Shown: positions 14,389 through 23,040, numbered from the stretch's first letter. The stretch is DNA of 26,224 nt from JBBIPA01 sp037443085 (GCA_037443085.1 JBBIPA010000031.1:1-26224), one strand, 5' to 3'. Notes: generated by a model from the letters alone, not told the origin. Made by a program: numbers and translations.

Positions 14389-14532
14389 CTGTCATCGCGA
14401 GGCCCGATGAAAGCGGGACGTGGCGATCCCTGCACATTCCCACCCCTTCCCAGCACTGTAGCTTTCATAGTTGAGGAAGGGTCGCCCTCCGGCTCCAGTG
14501 AAGCGATGGCCACGCTGCGCTCGCCATGACAG
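14389..14532. repeat. MITE-like repeat upstream of mfd
   Basis: The 144-bp segment has 13-bp terminal inverted repeats with one mismatch: CTGTCATCGCGAG (14389-14401) and CTCGCCATGACAG (14520-14532). Subterminal GTGGCGATCC and GCGATGGCCAC are also inversely related. There is no coding potential. The first 30 bp match 18010-18039 at 27 positions, so it belongs to a dispersed family with a second copy downstream of mfd. Confidence 0.7.
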
Positions 14533-14561
14533 GGGACGCTCCCATCCCAAACTCCCCACCT

Positions 14562-14591
14562 TTGTTCTGAATTAGGAGACTGTGTTACAAT
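14562..14591 (+). promoter_or_regulatory. Promoter of mfd
   Basis: TTGTTC (14562-14567), an 18-nt spacer and TACAAT (14586-14591), with TG one base before the -10 giving an extended -10. The predicted start near 14598 puts a stable hairpin at the very 5' end of the mRNA. Confidence 0.55.
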
Positions 14592-14600
14592 CCAGTGGCT

Positions 14601-14637
14601 GGGCTAGTTGCATGCCCTGTGTGGGCATGGCTAGCCC
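14601..14637 (+). promoter_or_regulatory. 5' UTR hairpin upstream of mfd
   Basis: GGGCTAG (14601-14607) pairs with CTAGCCC (14631-14637), and CATGCCC (14611-14617) pairs with GGGCATG (14623-14629), giving a 14-bp stem with a small internal bulge and a 5-nt loop. It ends just before the presumed ribosome site AAAGGTG (14639-14645) and the ATG at 14652. It may stabilise the transcript or modulate initiation. Confidence 0.55.
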
Positions 14638-14651
14638 TAAAGGTGTTTGTA

Positions 14652-17600
14652 ATGAGCTTATCCTGCTTGCTTGCGGTGATAGAGCAAAACCCCGATTACC
14701 AGCGGCTGGTCAAGAAACTGAGCCAGGTATCAAGCTCGGGAAACCGGCTGGTGATATCCGATGCTGCCCGGTCATACCTGATAGCGGCTTTATCTCAGCA
14801 AATACCTGTGCCCCTGCTGGTAGTAGCCTCGCAGCCGGAGAGCGCCCGGAGGCTGTACGACGAATTGCAGCTCTGGCGTCCCAAGATAGCAACGCCGCAG
14901 TTTTTCCCGGAAACTGATTTCCTGGCGGGAGAGTTCTCTTCCGCCGACTCCACCTCGGTAACAGAGAGATTGCAGGCGCTGTCGACTCTCACCTCCTATC
15001 GAAGTCAATCTGCCCATAATACCATCATCCCCATCATTATTGGCCCCGCCTCGGCTGTGGTCAGCAAGACATTGTCGCCAGCAGATTTCAGCAAAGCCTA
15101 CCATACTGTTGACACGGGCATGACCATAGACCTATTGCAGCTTATGAACAGATGGCAGGATATCGGCTATGACGTGGAGAGCATGGTGGAAGTGCCGGGA
15201 ACGATGAGCCGCCGTGGCGGCATCGTCGACATCTTCCCCGTCTCCAGCGAGCAGCCGGCACGTCTCGAATTCTTCGGCAATCGCGTAGAAAGCATTAGAC
15301 TTTTCGACCCTCGCACCCAGCGCTCCACGGGATTAGTAACCTCAATAGTAATAACGCCAGCCAAAGAGAGCTATCGACATAACGATAGCACCATCCTGGA
15401 CTATCTGCCTGACAAGTCCCTGCTGGTGCTGGATGACCTCAATGAAATCCGCAATGTCATCGATACTCTGAATGAGCAATATGCCGAGTTTCAAAACTCC
15501 CATACCGCAGAGGGCAAAGGCAACTCTGATTCCAGTGCTCCCCTGCTGTGCCGCAGCGAATTTGAGTCGAGCATAGCAAAGATAAAGCGGCAGTTACTAT
15601 TGTACTCATGGAATATTGACGGTTCCCACGAAGTGCAGATGCCATCCCTGCCCATCACTGCGGCGACGAAGTACGGCGGAAGGCTGGCAGCATTTTCCGC
15701 AGAATTAAAGCAACAGCTTCAGGAAAAGCGACGGTTGGTAATCATCAGTCAGCAGACCAACCGACTTGCCGAATTGCTCCAGCAGGAGGATATCCTCGCC
15801 GCTCCCGTATCTCAACTGGAACAGCTACCTCCGCCGGGGTCAGTGACACTCATCCACGGCTCCCTGGCTGAGGGCTGGGAACTACATGAGGCGCTGACGG
15901 TGCTCACCGATAACGAGATTTTCGGCTTCGTCAAGCAGCGGCGAGCGTTCAAACGCCGACCGGTGCGTCACCATCGCTTCGTCCCCGAATTAACCCCGGG
16001 AGACTATGTGGTGCATATCGACCACGGCATAGGCAACTACAACGGGCTTGTCAAGAGGCTTACCGACGGCGTGGAACGGGAATACCTGGTCGTGGAGTAT
16101 AGCGCCGGCGATAAACTCTACGTGCCCACGGAGCAGGTTGACCGCATCAGCCGCTATGTCGGCGGCACCGACCGGCCGCCGAGCCTGAGCCGGCTGGGGA
16201 CGCAGGAGTGGACAAATACCAAGCTACGCATCAAAAAATCGGTCACCGATATGGCAGAGGAATTGCTACAACTCTATGCCGCCAGAGAGACAATATCGGG
16301 TTTTGCCTTCGCCTACGATGGCGCCTGGCAGCAGGAGATGGAGTCGTCTTTCCCCTATATGGAAACGCCCGACCAGATGGCAGCGGTGCAGGCGGTGAAG
16401 GCGGACATGGAGACGATCAGGCCAATGGACCGGCTGGTCTGCGGCGACGTTGGCTACGGCAAAACTGAGATTGCCCTGCGGGCTGCCTTCAAGGCAGTAA
16501 TGGGCAATAAGCAGGTAGCCCTGCTGGTGCCCACCACCGTGCTCGCCCAGCAGCACATGATTACCTTTCATGAACGGCTGCAGTCGTTTCCCCTCAGGGT
16601 TGAAGTGCTGAGCCGATTCACTCCAGAAAAGGAGCAGGACAGGATTATCCAGGGGTTAGCCGATGGCACGGTAGATATCTGCATCGGCACGCATCGCCTG
16701 TTACAGAAGGACGTGGTTTTCAATGACCTGGGACTGCTCATCATCGATGAAGAGCAGCGCTTCGGCGTCGCCCATAAAGAGTATTTCAAGAAAATGAGGC
16801 AGGAGGTGGATATCCTCACCCTGAGCGCCACCCCCATCCCCCGCACTCTGCATATGGCGCTCTCCGGCATCCGTGATTTAAGCATCATGGAAACACCACC
16901 CGAGAACCGCCTGCCAGTAAAAACCTGCGTCGGCGCTTATGATGACAGGCTGATTCGTGAGGCAATACTGCGGGAACTGGAGCGGAATGGGCAGGTCTTT
17001 TTCGTCCACAACCGAATTTACAACATCCATGCCATAGCGCATCGTCTCAGCCAGCTGGTTCCCGAAGCCAGAATTTCGGTAGCGCATGGTCGGCTGCAGG
17101 ACGAGCTGGAGGAGGTCATGGCAGACTTCGCTATTCATAAAAGCGATGTGCTGCTCACCACCACCATCATCGAGTCGGGTCTGGATATGCCCAATGTGAA
17201 TACGCTGATTATCGATGACAGCGACAAGCTGGGCTTGACTCAGCTTTACCAGTTGCGAGGACGGGTGGGCCGGGGCAGCAACAGCGCCTATGCCTATTTC
17301 CTGTTTGACGGCAGCAAGCAACTCACCCCTCAGGCCAAAAAGCGCCTCAGAGCCATCGCTGAAGCCACTGAGCTGGGCGCCGGCTTCGCCATTGCCATGA
17401 AGGACCTGGAGATTAGAGGGTCGGGAAATCTCCTGGGGGCGGAGCAGAGCGGCTACATAGCCACCGTAGGCTTTGACCTTTACTGTCGCCTGTTAACCGA
17501 AGCAGTAGAGGAATTAAAGCAGAGAAGGGCAGGACAAATCGAACCGGCCAAAGCATCACCCCCAGCACCCAGCGTGTCACTGCCACTGGTCTACCATATT

Positions 17601-17993
17601 CCTGCCGACTATATCCCTGAGGAAAACACCCGAATACTTTTCTATCAAAAGCTGGCCGCAGCCAGGGAAAGTCGAGATATAGACGAGGTGGCTGCGGAAT
17701 TGAAAGACCGTTTCGGGACACTGCCGCCGCCGGTGGTAAACCTGCTCTCTATGGTGAGAATAAAACAGCTCGCCGCCAGGGCAGGGATAGAATCCATCGC
17801 CACCAGGGGTAAACAAATAATCGTGCAGTTTCACCAGGCCAGGGACTTTAACCTGTCTCCCATGCTGAAGAAATCCCGAGGTGGCATTACGCTGGGAACC
17901 AAACAGATAACCCTGGATACCAGATACCTGGGCGATAGCTGGCAGGACATCTTACAGAAGTTACTGGAAACGGCAGCGGCGGACAATAAGTGA
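14652..17993 (+). CDS. mfd: Transcription-repair coupling factor Mfd
   Basis: A 1113-residue SF2 DNA translocase that removes RNA polymerase stalled at lesions and recruits UvrA. The N-terminal UvrB-like part includes FFPETDFLAGE and VPGTMSRRGGIVDIFP. The RNA-polymerase-interacting domain has the typical TPGDYVVHIDHGIGNYNGL and DKLYVPTEQVDRISRYVG. The translocase core has Walker A GDVGYGKTEIA (from ~598), the Walker B box DEEQRFGV (from ~699), LSATPIPRTLHMAL, TTIIESGLDMPNVNT and QLRGRVGR. The C-terminal TRG and regulatory segments follow (DLEIRGSGNLLGAEQSG). Length matches the family. I chose ATG 14652 because AAAGGTG precedes it; the frame extends to a GTG at 14595, but that falls before the predicted mRNA start. 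The gene is monocistronic and flanked by repeats on both sides. Confidence 0.97.
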   Translation: MSLSCLLAVIEQNPDYQRLVKKLSQVSSSGNRLVISDAARSYLIAALSQQIPVPLLVVASQPESARRLYDELQLWRPKIATPQFFPETDFLAGEFSSADSTSVTERLQALSTLTSYRSQSAHNTIIPIIIGPASAVVSKTLSPADFSKAYHTVDTGMTIDLLQLMNRWQDIGYDVESMVEVPGTMSRRGGIVDIFPVSSEQPARLEFFGNRVESIRLFDPRTQRSTGLVTSIVITPAKESYRHNDSTILDYLPDKSLLVLDDLNEIRNVIDTLNEQYAEFQNSHTAEGKGNSDSSAPLLCRSEFESSIAKIKRQLLLYSWNIDGSHEVQMPSLPITAATKYGGRLAAFSAELKQQLQEKRRLVIISQQTNRLAELLQQEDILAAPVSQLEQLPPPGSVTLIHGSLAEGWELHEALTVLTDNEIFGFVKQRRAFKRRPVRHHRFVPELTPGDYVVHIDHGIGNYNGLVKRLTDGVEREYLVVEYSAGDKLYVPTEQVDRISRYVGGTDRPPSLSRLGTQEWTNTKLRIKKSVTDMAEELLQLYAARETISGFAFAYDGAWQQEMESSFPYMETPDQMAAVQAVKADMETIRPMDRLVCGDVGYGKTEIALRAAFKAVMGNKQVALLVPTTVLAQQHMITFHERLQSFPLRVEVLSRFTPEKEQDRIIQGLADGTVDICIGTHRLLQKDVVFNDLGLLIIDEEQRFGVAHKEYFKKMRQEVDILTLSATPIPRTLHMALSGIRDLSIMETPPENRLPVKTCVGAYDDRLIREAILRELERNGQVFFVHNRIYNIHAIAHRLSQLVPEARISVAHGRLQDELEEVMADFAIHKSDVLLTTTIIESGLDMPNVNTLIIDDSDKLGLTQLYQLRGRVGRGSNSAYAYFLFDGSKQLTPQAKKRLRAIAEATELGAGFAIAMKDLEIRGSGNLLGAEQSGYIATVGFDLYCRLLTEAVEELKQRRAGQIEPAKASPPAPSVSLPLVYHIPADYIPEENTRILFYQKLAAARESRDIDEVAAELKDRFGTLPPPVVNLLSMVRIKQLAARAGIESIATRGKQIIVQFHQARDFNLSPMLKKSRGGITLGTKQITLDTRYLGDSWQDILQKLLETAAADNK

Positions 17994-18010
17994 CCCCCCA
18001 TGGTACCTAC

Positions 18011-18353
18011 TGTCATTGCGAGTCCCGATGAAATCGGGAGCAGTATAAAACCTCCCGCGCTTAGAGTTATGTTTGCACATTTTTCATTATAGCTCGGTTT
18101 AAAGAAATAACTTAACAAGTATGCGAGTTTTTTATGGAAGTCACCTCGCCCTCAGGTGATCTCTGTATGCCGCAGCAACCCCCCCGCCATTCTGAGCGTA
18201 TCGTGAGAATCCCTTCACCATATCCAGCACACCACCATTACTCCCTCGTCTCATGTTGAGTTATAGGTGAGTGAAAGTGAAGCGATCCTCACGTCATCCC
18301 GACAAGTCGGGATTCCTCAGGATGACAGGATGGGGATGTGTTTCGCAATGACA
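18011..18353. repeat. Repeat-filled intergenic segment with perfect 11-bp terminal inverted repeats
   Basis: The 382-bp gap between mfd and the acyl carrier gene holds no gene. TGTCATTGCGA (18011-18021) and TCGCAATGACA (18343-18353) are perfect inverted repeats. Inside lie hairpins TCCCGAT/ATCGGGA (18023-18039), TCACCT/AGGTGA (18141-18159) and ATCCCGAC/GTCGGGAT (18296-18313). The left 30 bp repeat the left end of the element upstream of mfd. I see no tRNA or ORF of interest. It could be one longer element or two nested ones. Confidence 0.6.
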
Positions 18354-18375
18354 ACGTTACTATGATGCTCGCTTG

Positions 18376-18633
18376 CTAGTCTTCTGGAATATACTCGCGG
18401 AGGATGTCAACGAGGTCCTGGACGGTGGTAATTTCCTCGATAGCTTCGTCGGATATGGTCACTTTTCGCTTGGAGGTGCTGAATGCCTCTTCAACCATGG
18501 CGATGAGCTCCGCCAAATCAGCGGAGTCAGCATTGAGGTCCTCGGTAAAAGAGGATGAAGGCTCTATCGAGTCCTCGTCCACACCGAGGTCGTTGGCAAT
18601 AATCTTCTTCAGCCGTTCCAGTATAGTCGCCAT
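18376..18633 (-). CDS. Acyl carrier protein (second copy)
   Basis: An 85-residue acyl carrier protein: ILERLKKIIANDLGVDEDSIEPSSSFTEDL, then the phosphopantetheine site NADSADLAEL with Ser37, followed by IAMVEEAFSTSKRKVTISDEAIEEITTVQDLVDIL. The residue after the modified Ser is Ala instead of the usual Leu, and helix II is AELIAMVEEAF rather than the standard VELVMALEEEF. A short basic insertion (STSKRKV) replaces part of the loop before helix III. The start at 18633 (MATI) fits the family; the frame extends to 18663. No clear ribosome site is visible. It is the last gene of the fatty-acid cluster, 95 bp downstream of nusB, and may serve another pathway than the first ACP. Confidence 0.88.
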   Translation of the reverse strand: MATILERLKKIIANDLGVDEDSIEPSSSFTEDLNADSADLAELIAMVEEAFSTSKRKVTISDEAIEEITTVQDLVDILREYIPED

Positions 18634-18696
18634 AACGCATTTTATCAGGCGTGTTTCCCGCAAGGGAATTTGCCTGTTTACCTCTCATCCCTAACG

Positions 18697-18718
18697 CCCT
18701 CTCAATGGAAAGAGAGGG
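18697..18718. repeat. CCCTCTC/GAGAGGG hairpin
   Basis: A 7-bp perfect inverted repeat with an 8-nt loop lies between nusB and the second ACP gene, related to the hairpin at 1390-1412. No T-run follows, so it is unlikely to terminate transcription strongly. Confidence 0.45.
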
Positions 18719-18728
18719 GTATATAGTA

Positions 18729-19181
18729 TTAAACGGGCTTGGCCCCTGCTGATTTCGCTGGTGAACGGTCTGTATTAGCCAGCACCGAACCCAGTACTCC
18801 ATTAATGAACTTCGGTGAACTATCGCCGCCAAAGCTTTTAGCCAGCTCAACAGCTTCGTTCACCGCCGCCTTCACCGGCACCTGATTATCTAACGAAATC
18901 TCGTAAATGGCAAGCCGCAGAATATTCCTATCAATAACGGCAATCTGCTCCAGAGGAAACAGCGGAGCAAAATGCCGAATCTGGCTATCAATAGCCTGCT
19001 TGTTCTGGATAACCCCGCTGACCAGGCCTCGGGCGAACCCGGCAGTCTGTTCCGTCAAATCGCTCTCCCGAATATGTCTCTGGAAAACCTCAGCCGCCTG
19101 ATGACCGGAGCAGTCAACCTCATAAAGTACCTGTAAAGCTACAATCCTGGCTTTTCGTCGTAATCCAGTCACCTTTACCAC
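18729..19181 (-). CDS. nusB: Transcription antitermination factor NusB
   Basis: A 150-residue all-helical protein with the NusB signature: RRKARIVALQVLYEVDCSG at the N-terminus and the conserved C-terminal half LFPLEQIAVIDRNILRLAIYEI ... VPVKAAVNEAVELAKSFGGDSSPKFINGVLGSV. NusB binds boxA RNA with NusE (S10) and supports rRNA antitermination. It follows fabD by 48 nt in the same direction and so probably belongs to the rpmF-fab transcription unit, linking ribosome synthesis and lipid genes. About 15 extra residues follow the usual end of the fold. Confidence 0.95.
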   Translation of the reverse strand: MVKVTGLRRKARIVALQVLYEVDCSGHQAAEVFQRHIRESDLTEQTAGFARGLVSGVIQNKQAIDSQIRHFAPLFPLEQIAVIDRNILRLAIYEISLDNQVPVKAAVNEAVELAKSFGGDSSPKFINGVLGSVLANTDRSPAKSAGAKPV

Positions 19182-19229
19182 CTATAGAGCATTTTAAAGA
19201 GCTTATTGCTGTAAGCGGCAAGGCCTCGC

Positions 19230-20174
19230 TTACCCTCTGCGCCAGTTTGCCAGTCCGGTGATGGACTCCACACTATTGACGTTAATCGTTTGCGCCCCCG
19301 GGCTGATCCTCTTGATCAAGCCGGTGAGCACGTCTCCCGGCCCTATCTCGAAGAAGGTGGTGACACCCCTGGCAATGGTCGCTTCCACTGATTGCTGCCA
19401 CTTGACGCAGTGAACAATCTGGCTGATAAGTTCCTCTTTGATGGTCTCCACCGCGGCCAACGGCTGTGCGGTAACGTTGGCAATCACCGGCATTAGCGGT
19501 TTATTAAAGCTCAACCCGGACACAGCGTTCTTCAAACCTTCCAGAGCAGGCTCCATTAAAGGTGAATGAAAGGCGCCGCTTACCTTGAGAGGTATCACCC
19601 GGCGAGCCCCCTTTACCTGCGCCAGTCGCCGTGCTTTCTCCAGATTCTCCTGAGTGCCACTGATGACCACCTGCCCCGGGCAGTTGACATTGGAAACGGT
19701 GGTGCCCACGGAGAGGCAAACATTTTCCACAGCCTCTAAATCCAAACCGAGGATAGCCAGCATGCCACCCTTTTTCCTCCTGCCCGCCTCGTGCATCAGG
19801 CGTCCTCTCTCACGAACCAGCTTTACCGCATCAGTCAGGCTAAGAACGCCGGCAACCACCAGCGCCGTATATTCGCCCAGGCTGTGCCCCAGAACATATG
19901 TAGGATACGGCAGCGTATGCTTGGTAACTTCCTCAGCCGCTTTGAGACAGGCGATACTGGTAGTTAATACCGCTGCCTGGACATTTATTGTCTGCAACAG
20001 GTCTGCCTCAGGACCTTCAAAGCATAAACGGGAAAGAGAAAAGCCCAGAATATCATCTACCTGGTCATACACTTCCTTTGCTGAAGCGTAGTGGACATAA
20101 AGGTCTAACCCCATACCAACTGACTGAGAACCTTGCCCTGGAAAAACATAAGCGACCTTTATTTCCTCTGCCAT
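19230..20174 (-). CDS. fabD: Malonyl-CoA:ACP transacylase
   Basis: A 314-residue enzyme that loads malonyl units onto ACP. The glutamine loop FPGQGSQ (11-17), nucleophile motif GHSLGE with Ser98, an Arg in LVRERGRLM, and the catalytic His203 in SGAFHSPLM are all present. NPGQ-type and ITGNV-type regions appear as NCPGQVVISG and PVIANVTA. GGAGG precedes the ATG, and fabK ends 12 nt upstream. Length and motifs are standard. It lies in the order acpP, fabF, acpS, fabK, fabD, typical of a type II fatty-acid cluster. Confidence 0.96.
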   Translation of the reverse strand: MAEEIKVAYVFPGQGSQSVGMGLDLYVHYASAKEVYDQVDDILGFSLSRLCFEGPEADLLQTINVQAAVLTTSIACLKAAEEVTKHTLPYPTYVLGHSLGEYTALVVAGVLSLTDAVKLVRERGRLMHEAGRRKKGGMLAILGLDLEAVENVCLSVGTTVSNVNCPGQVVISGTQENLEKARRLAQVKGARRVIPLKVSGAFHSPLMEPALEGLKNAVSGLSFNKPLMPVIANVTAQPLAAVETIKEELISQIVHCVKWQQSVEATIARGVTTFFEIGPGDVLTGLIKRISPGAQTINVNSVESITGLANWRRG

Positions 20175-20186
20175 GGTCTATCCTCC

Positions 20187-21134
20187 TTACGATTTAAATT
20201 TACTGAACGTCTCCAGGGTTCTTTCAGCTTCAGCCATGATATCCAGAATGATTTGCTTCACTGGCTTGATATCGGTAATCAAGCCAGCTATCTGGCCAGC
20301 CATAAGCGAACCCTCCTCTATATTACCTTGAATAACTCCTAAATACAACCTCCCCCGGCCGAACTCCTCCAGCTCAGATTTAGCAGCACCGGACTTTTCC
20401 AGGGCGGTGAATTGCCGGGTCAGCTTGTTCTCCAAACAGCGAACCGGATGCCCTGTCGACTGCCCGGTGACCACAGTTGACCTGTCCTGAGATTGAATAA
20501 TCTGCTGTTTAAATTTAGGGTGGGCGATGCATTCATCGGAGCAGATGAACCGCGTTCCCATCTGAACTCCCTGGGCGCCCAATGTCAGCGCCGCCGCCAG
20601 CCCCCGCCCGTCAGCAATGCCACCGGCAGCTATTACCGGCACCTTGACCGCACTGGCTATCTGCGGCACCAGCGCCATGGTAGTGGTTTCGCCAACATGG
20701 CCGCCGGACTCCATGCCTTCAGCGATAATAGCATCCGCACCCAGCCGCTCCAGGCGCTTCGCCAGGGCAACGCTGGAAACCACCGGCATCACGATAACTC
20801 CAGCCTCCTTCATGGCCGGAATCTGGGTGCCGGGATTGCCGCCGCCAAAGGTAACGATTTTGACCTTCTCCTCCATGATTACTTTCAGAGTGTCATTCAG
20901 ATACTGGGACATCAGCATCACATTGATGCCAAAGGGCTTATCAGTCTTTTCTCGAGTCAAGCGTATTTGGTCTCTCACCCAGGTGGGAGGGGCATCACCA
21001 CAGCCGATTATCCCCAGACCTCCCGCATTGGAGACTGCGGATACCAGCTCGGCTGTGCCCAGCCAGGCCATGCCACCCTGGAAGATGGGATAGTCGATAT
21101 TGAGCAGTTCACAAATTTTGAAATTATGCAGCAT
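20187..21134 (-). CDS. fabK: FMN-dependent enoyl-ACP reductase II (FabK-like)
   Basis: A 315-residue TIM-barrel flavoprotein of the FabK/nitronate monooxygenase superfamily. The start reads ICELLNIDYPIFQGGMAWLGTAELVSAVSNAGGLGIIG. It has the FabK-type EGMESGGHVGETTTMALVPQI and the FMN phosphate site PVIAAGGIADGRGLAAALTLGAQGVQMGTRF. Inside a fab operon, the likely role is the final NAD(P)H-dependent reduction of enoyl-ACP; nitronate monooxygenase is the main alternative. No FabI is in the window. I start at 21134 (MLHNFKICE): its ATG lies inside the end of acpS, giving an 11-nt overlap and translational coupling. A longer frame from 21158 reads an implausible MLWLWWWA. Confidence 0.9.
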   Translation of the reverse strand: MLHNFKICELLNIDYPIFQGGMAWLGTAELVSAVSNAGGLGIIGCGDAPPTWVRDQIRLTREKTDKPFGINVMLMSQYLNDTLKVIMEEKVKIVTFGGGNPGTQIPAMKEAGVIVMPVVSSVALAKRLERLGADAIIAEGMESGGHVGETTTMALVPQIASAVKVPVIAAGGIADGRGLAAALTLGAQGVQMGTRFICSDECIAHPKFKQQIIQSQDRSTVVTGQSTGHPVRCLENKLTRQFTALEKSGAAKSELEEFGRGRLYLGVIQGNIEEGSLMAGQIAGLITDIKPVKQIILDIMAEAERTLETFSKFKS

Positions 21135-21504
21135 AGCCCACCACCATAGCCACAGCATACTGTTTGCTGTGAGATAGGCTTACCGAAAATTGCGACAATC
21201 CAACCTCCCTGGCTTTATTGAGAGCTTTTCCGTAGAGCTGAATAAACGGGGCGCCGGCGTTGTTGTCCAGGATTTCAATATCCTTCCAGCCGATGCCCCT
21301 GGCACCAGTGCCCAGCGCCTTCATCACTGCCTCTTTGGCAGCAAAGCGCACGGCTAAACTTGAAGCATCATTTTCGGAAAGTTTTAGCTCAGCCTGAGTA
21401 TATACACGTTTCAGGAAAGAGTCCTGCAAGGTTAACGTAGCTCGCTCAATGCGGTCTATTTCGATGATATCCACGCCGACAGCAATCTTAGGTGATGTCT
21501 CCAC
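21124..21504 (-). CDS. acpS: Holo-ACP synthase (4'-phosphopantetheinyl transferase)
   Basis: A 126-residue AcpS that transfers phosphopantetheine from CoA to the serine of ACP. The N-terminal motif VGVDIIEIDRIE and the second motif VRFAAKEAVMKALGTG carry the metal-binding Asp and Glu. SVSLSHSKQYAVAMVV closes the fold. The start is a GTG preceded by GGGGGAG. It lies 15 nt after fabF and overlaps fabK. Two ACPs are encoded in the same cluster as likely substrates. Confidence 0.95.
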   Translation of the reverse strand: METSPKIAVGVDIIEIDRIERATLTLQDSFLKRVYTQAELKLSENDASSLAVRFAAKEAVMKALGTGARGIGWKDIEILDNNAGAPFIQLYGKALNKAREVGLSQFSVSLSHSKQYAVAMVVGYAA

Positions 21505-21519
21505 TGCTTCTCCCCCGCA

Positions 21520-22749
21520 TTACGAATATTTGCTGATAGCCAGTACCGAGTTGTGTCCGCCAAAGCCGAAAGAGTTGGAAATAGCCAGGCGAATATCAGC
21601 CGTTCTGGCTTTATTGGGCACATAGTCGAGGTCGCATTCCGGGTCAGGATATTCAAAGTTGATGGTCGGTGGAATCACACCGGTCTCCAGCACCTTGCAG
21701 CAAGCTACTGCCTCCAGGGCGCCGGCAGCGCCGAGCATGTGTCCCACCATCGACTTGATAGAGCTAATCGGTATTTTGTAAGCCCTGTCGCCGAAAGCTT
21801 TCTTAATCGCCCTGGTCTCGCTTAAATCATTGAGCGGCGTCGAGGTGCCGTGGGCATTGATATAGTCGACAGCATCAGGATTGATACCTGCCAGTGCCAG
21901 CTCGATCGCTTTCACCGCCGGCTCGCCGCTCTCTGCAGGCTGAGTAATATGGTTGGCGTCTGAGGTGGCACCATAGCCGACTACTTCAGCCAGTATCCCG
22001 GCGCCTCTGTGCGCAGCATAATCCAGACTTTCCAGCACTAAAACCGCAGCGCCCTCGCCAATAATAAAGCCATCGCGTTTGGCATCAAAGGGTCGTGATG
22101 CTTTCTGATGGTCGGGATTCCGGGATAAGGCTCCTGCCTGTTGAAAGCCAGCCACCCCGATAGGGGTAACGGCAGCATCGCTGCCACCGGCGAGCATGAT
22201 TTTAATCTCACCATGCTTGATCATCTGATAGGCTATGCCGATAGCATCTGCCCCCGTGGAGCAAGCGGTTACCAGACACAGGTTGGGTCCCATCATCTTG
22301 GTAATAATGGAGACACGGCTGGCAGCATTGTCGGCTATCATCATGGGGACAGTATAAGGACTAACTCTGGCTGGTCCCCTGGTGCCCAGCACAGCATACT
22401 GTTGCGATAAGGTGTTTACACCGCCGATGCCGCTGCCGATTAAAACGCCGGCATCGTATCTATTAGAATCGTCTATTTTCAGTTTGGCTTGCTCAATTGC
22501 CTGAAGGCTGGCAGCAATGGCAAACTGGGTGAACCGGTCGGTGTATTTTGCGGTTGTCGGGTCCATATAGCTAACAGCGTTGAAGCCTTTCACCTCAGCC
22601 GCTATTTTAACCACAAAGTCAGCAGCATCGAACAAACTGATCTGCCCGATGCCTGACTTGCCCGCTATCAAGCTCTGCCAGGTATCCTCAGCGGTTAAAC
22701 CCAGCGGGGTCACCGCTCCGTAGCCGGTGATGACTACTCGATTAGGCAT
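21520..22749 (-). CDS. fabF: 3-oxoacyl-ACP synthase II
   Basis: A 409-residue condensing enzyme that elongates acyl-ACP with malonyl-ACP. The Cys-His-His triad is complete: Cys163 in TACSTGADAIG, His300 in INAHGTSTPLND and His337 in KSMVGHMLGAAGALE. The C-terminal SNSFGFGGHN loop is also present. Length is standard. The start overlaps the end of acpP by 8 nt, so the carrier and the synthase are translationally coupled. No fabH, fabG or fabZ lies in this window, so the pathway is completed elsewhere. Confidence 0.97.
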   Translation of the reverse strand: MPNRVVITGYGAVTPLGLTAEDTWQSLIAGKSGIGQISLFDAADFVVKIAAEVKGFNAVSYMDPTTAKYTDRFTQFAIAASLQAIEQAKLKIDDSNRYDAGVLIGSGIGGVNTLSQQYAVLGTRGPARVSPYTVPMMIADNAASRVSIITKMMGPNLCLVTACSTGADAIGIAYQMIKHGEIKIMLAGGSDAAVTPIGVAGFQQAGALSRNPDHQKASRPFDAKRDGFIIGEGAAVLVLESLDYAAHRGAGILAEVVGYGATSDANHITQPAESGEPAVKAIELALAGINPDAVDYINAHGTSTPLNDLSETRAIKKAFGDRAYKIPISSIKSMVGHMLGAAGALEAVACCKVLETGVIPPTINFEYPDPECDLDYVPNKARTADIRLAISNSFGFGGHNSVLAISKYS

Positions 22750-23005
22750 TTTGAGTTCTCAGTTTGGACTCCTTCATCTTGGACTCTATGAGAGCTATGG
22801 CATCGCCCACGGTGGCCACGTTCTGCAGTTCCTCATCCGGCAGATAGAAGCCAAAGGCGTCTTCCATCGCCAGGGCAAGCTCCACCTTGGTTAGTGAATC
22901 TATTTCCAGGTCTTCAGTGAGCCTGGCTGCCGGGACTATCTTGATTTCGTCTATTCCCGGCTGCACTTTGATTATCGCCTGTTTAATTTTTTCGAATACG
23001 TCCAT
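22742..23005 (-). CDS. acpP: Acyl carrier protein (fatty-acid synthesis)
   Basis: An 87-residue ACP: FEKIKQAIIKV, then the modification site DLEIDSLTKVELALAMEDAFGFYLPDEEL with Ser37 in a canonical DSL motif, then the last helix (NVATVGDAIALIESKM). The start at 23005 is preceded by AAGGAG at 8 nt; a longer frame to 23053 is less likely. The stop overlaps fabF, which supports a role as the main fatty-acid carrier. A candidate internal promoter lies 36-63 nt upstream, so it may also be transcribed separately from rpmF. Confidence 0.95.
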   Translation of the reverse strand: MDVFEKIKQAIIKVQPGIDEIKIVPAARLTEDLEIDSLTKVELALAMEDAFGFYLPDEELQNVATVGDAIALIESKMKESKLRTQNA

Positions 23006-23040
23006 TTGTTGGTCTCCTTCTGGTGCGCTACTTTTCCCAA

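Noticed and set aside
17994..18375. Possible RNA gene in the 382-bp gap after mfd
   Set aside because: Hairpins are present but are explained by dispersed palindromic repeats; no tRNA cloverleaf or known riboswitch core was found.
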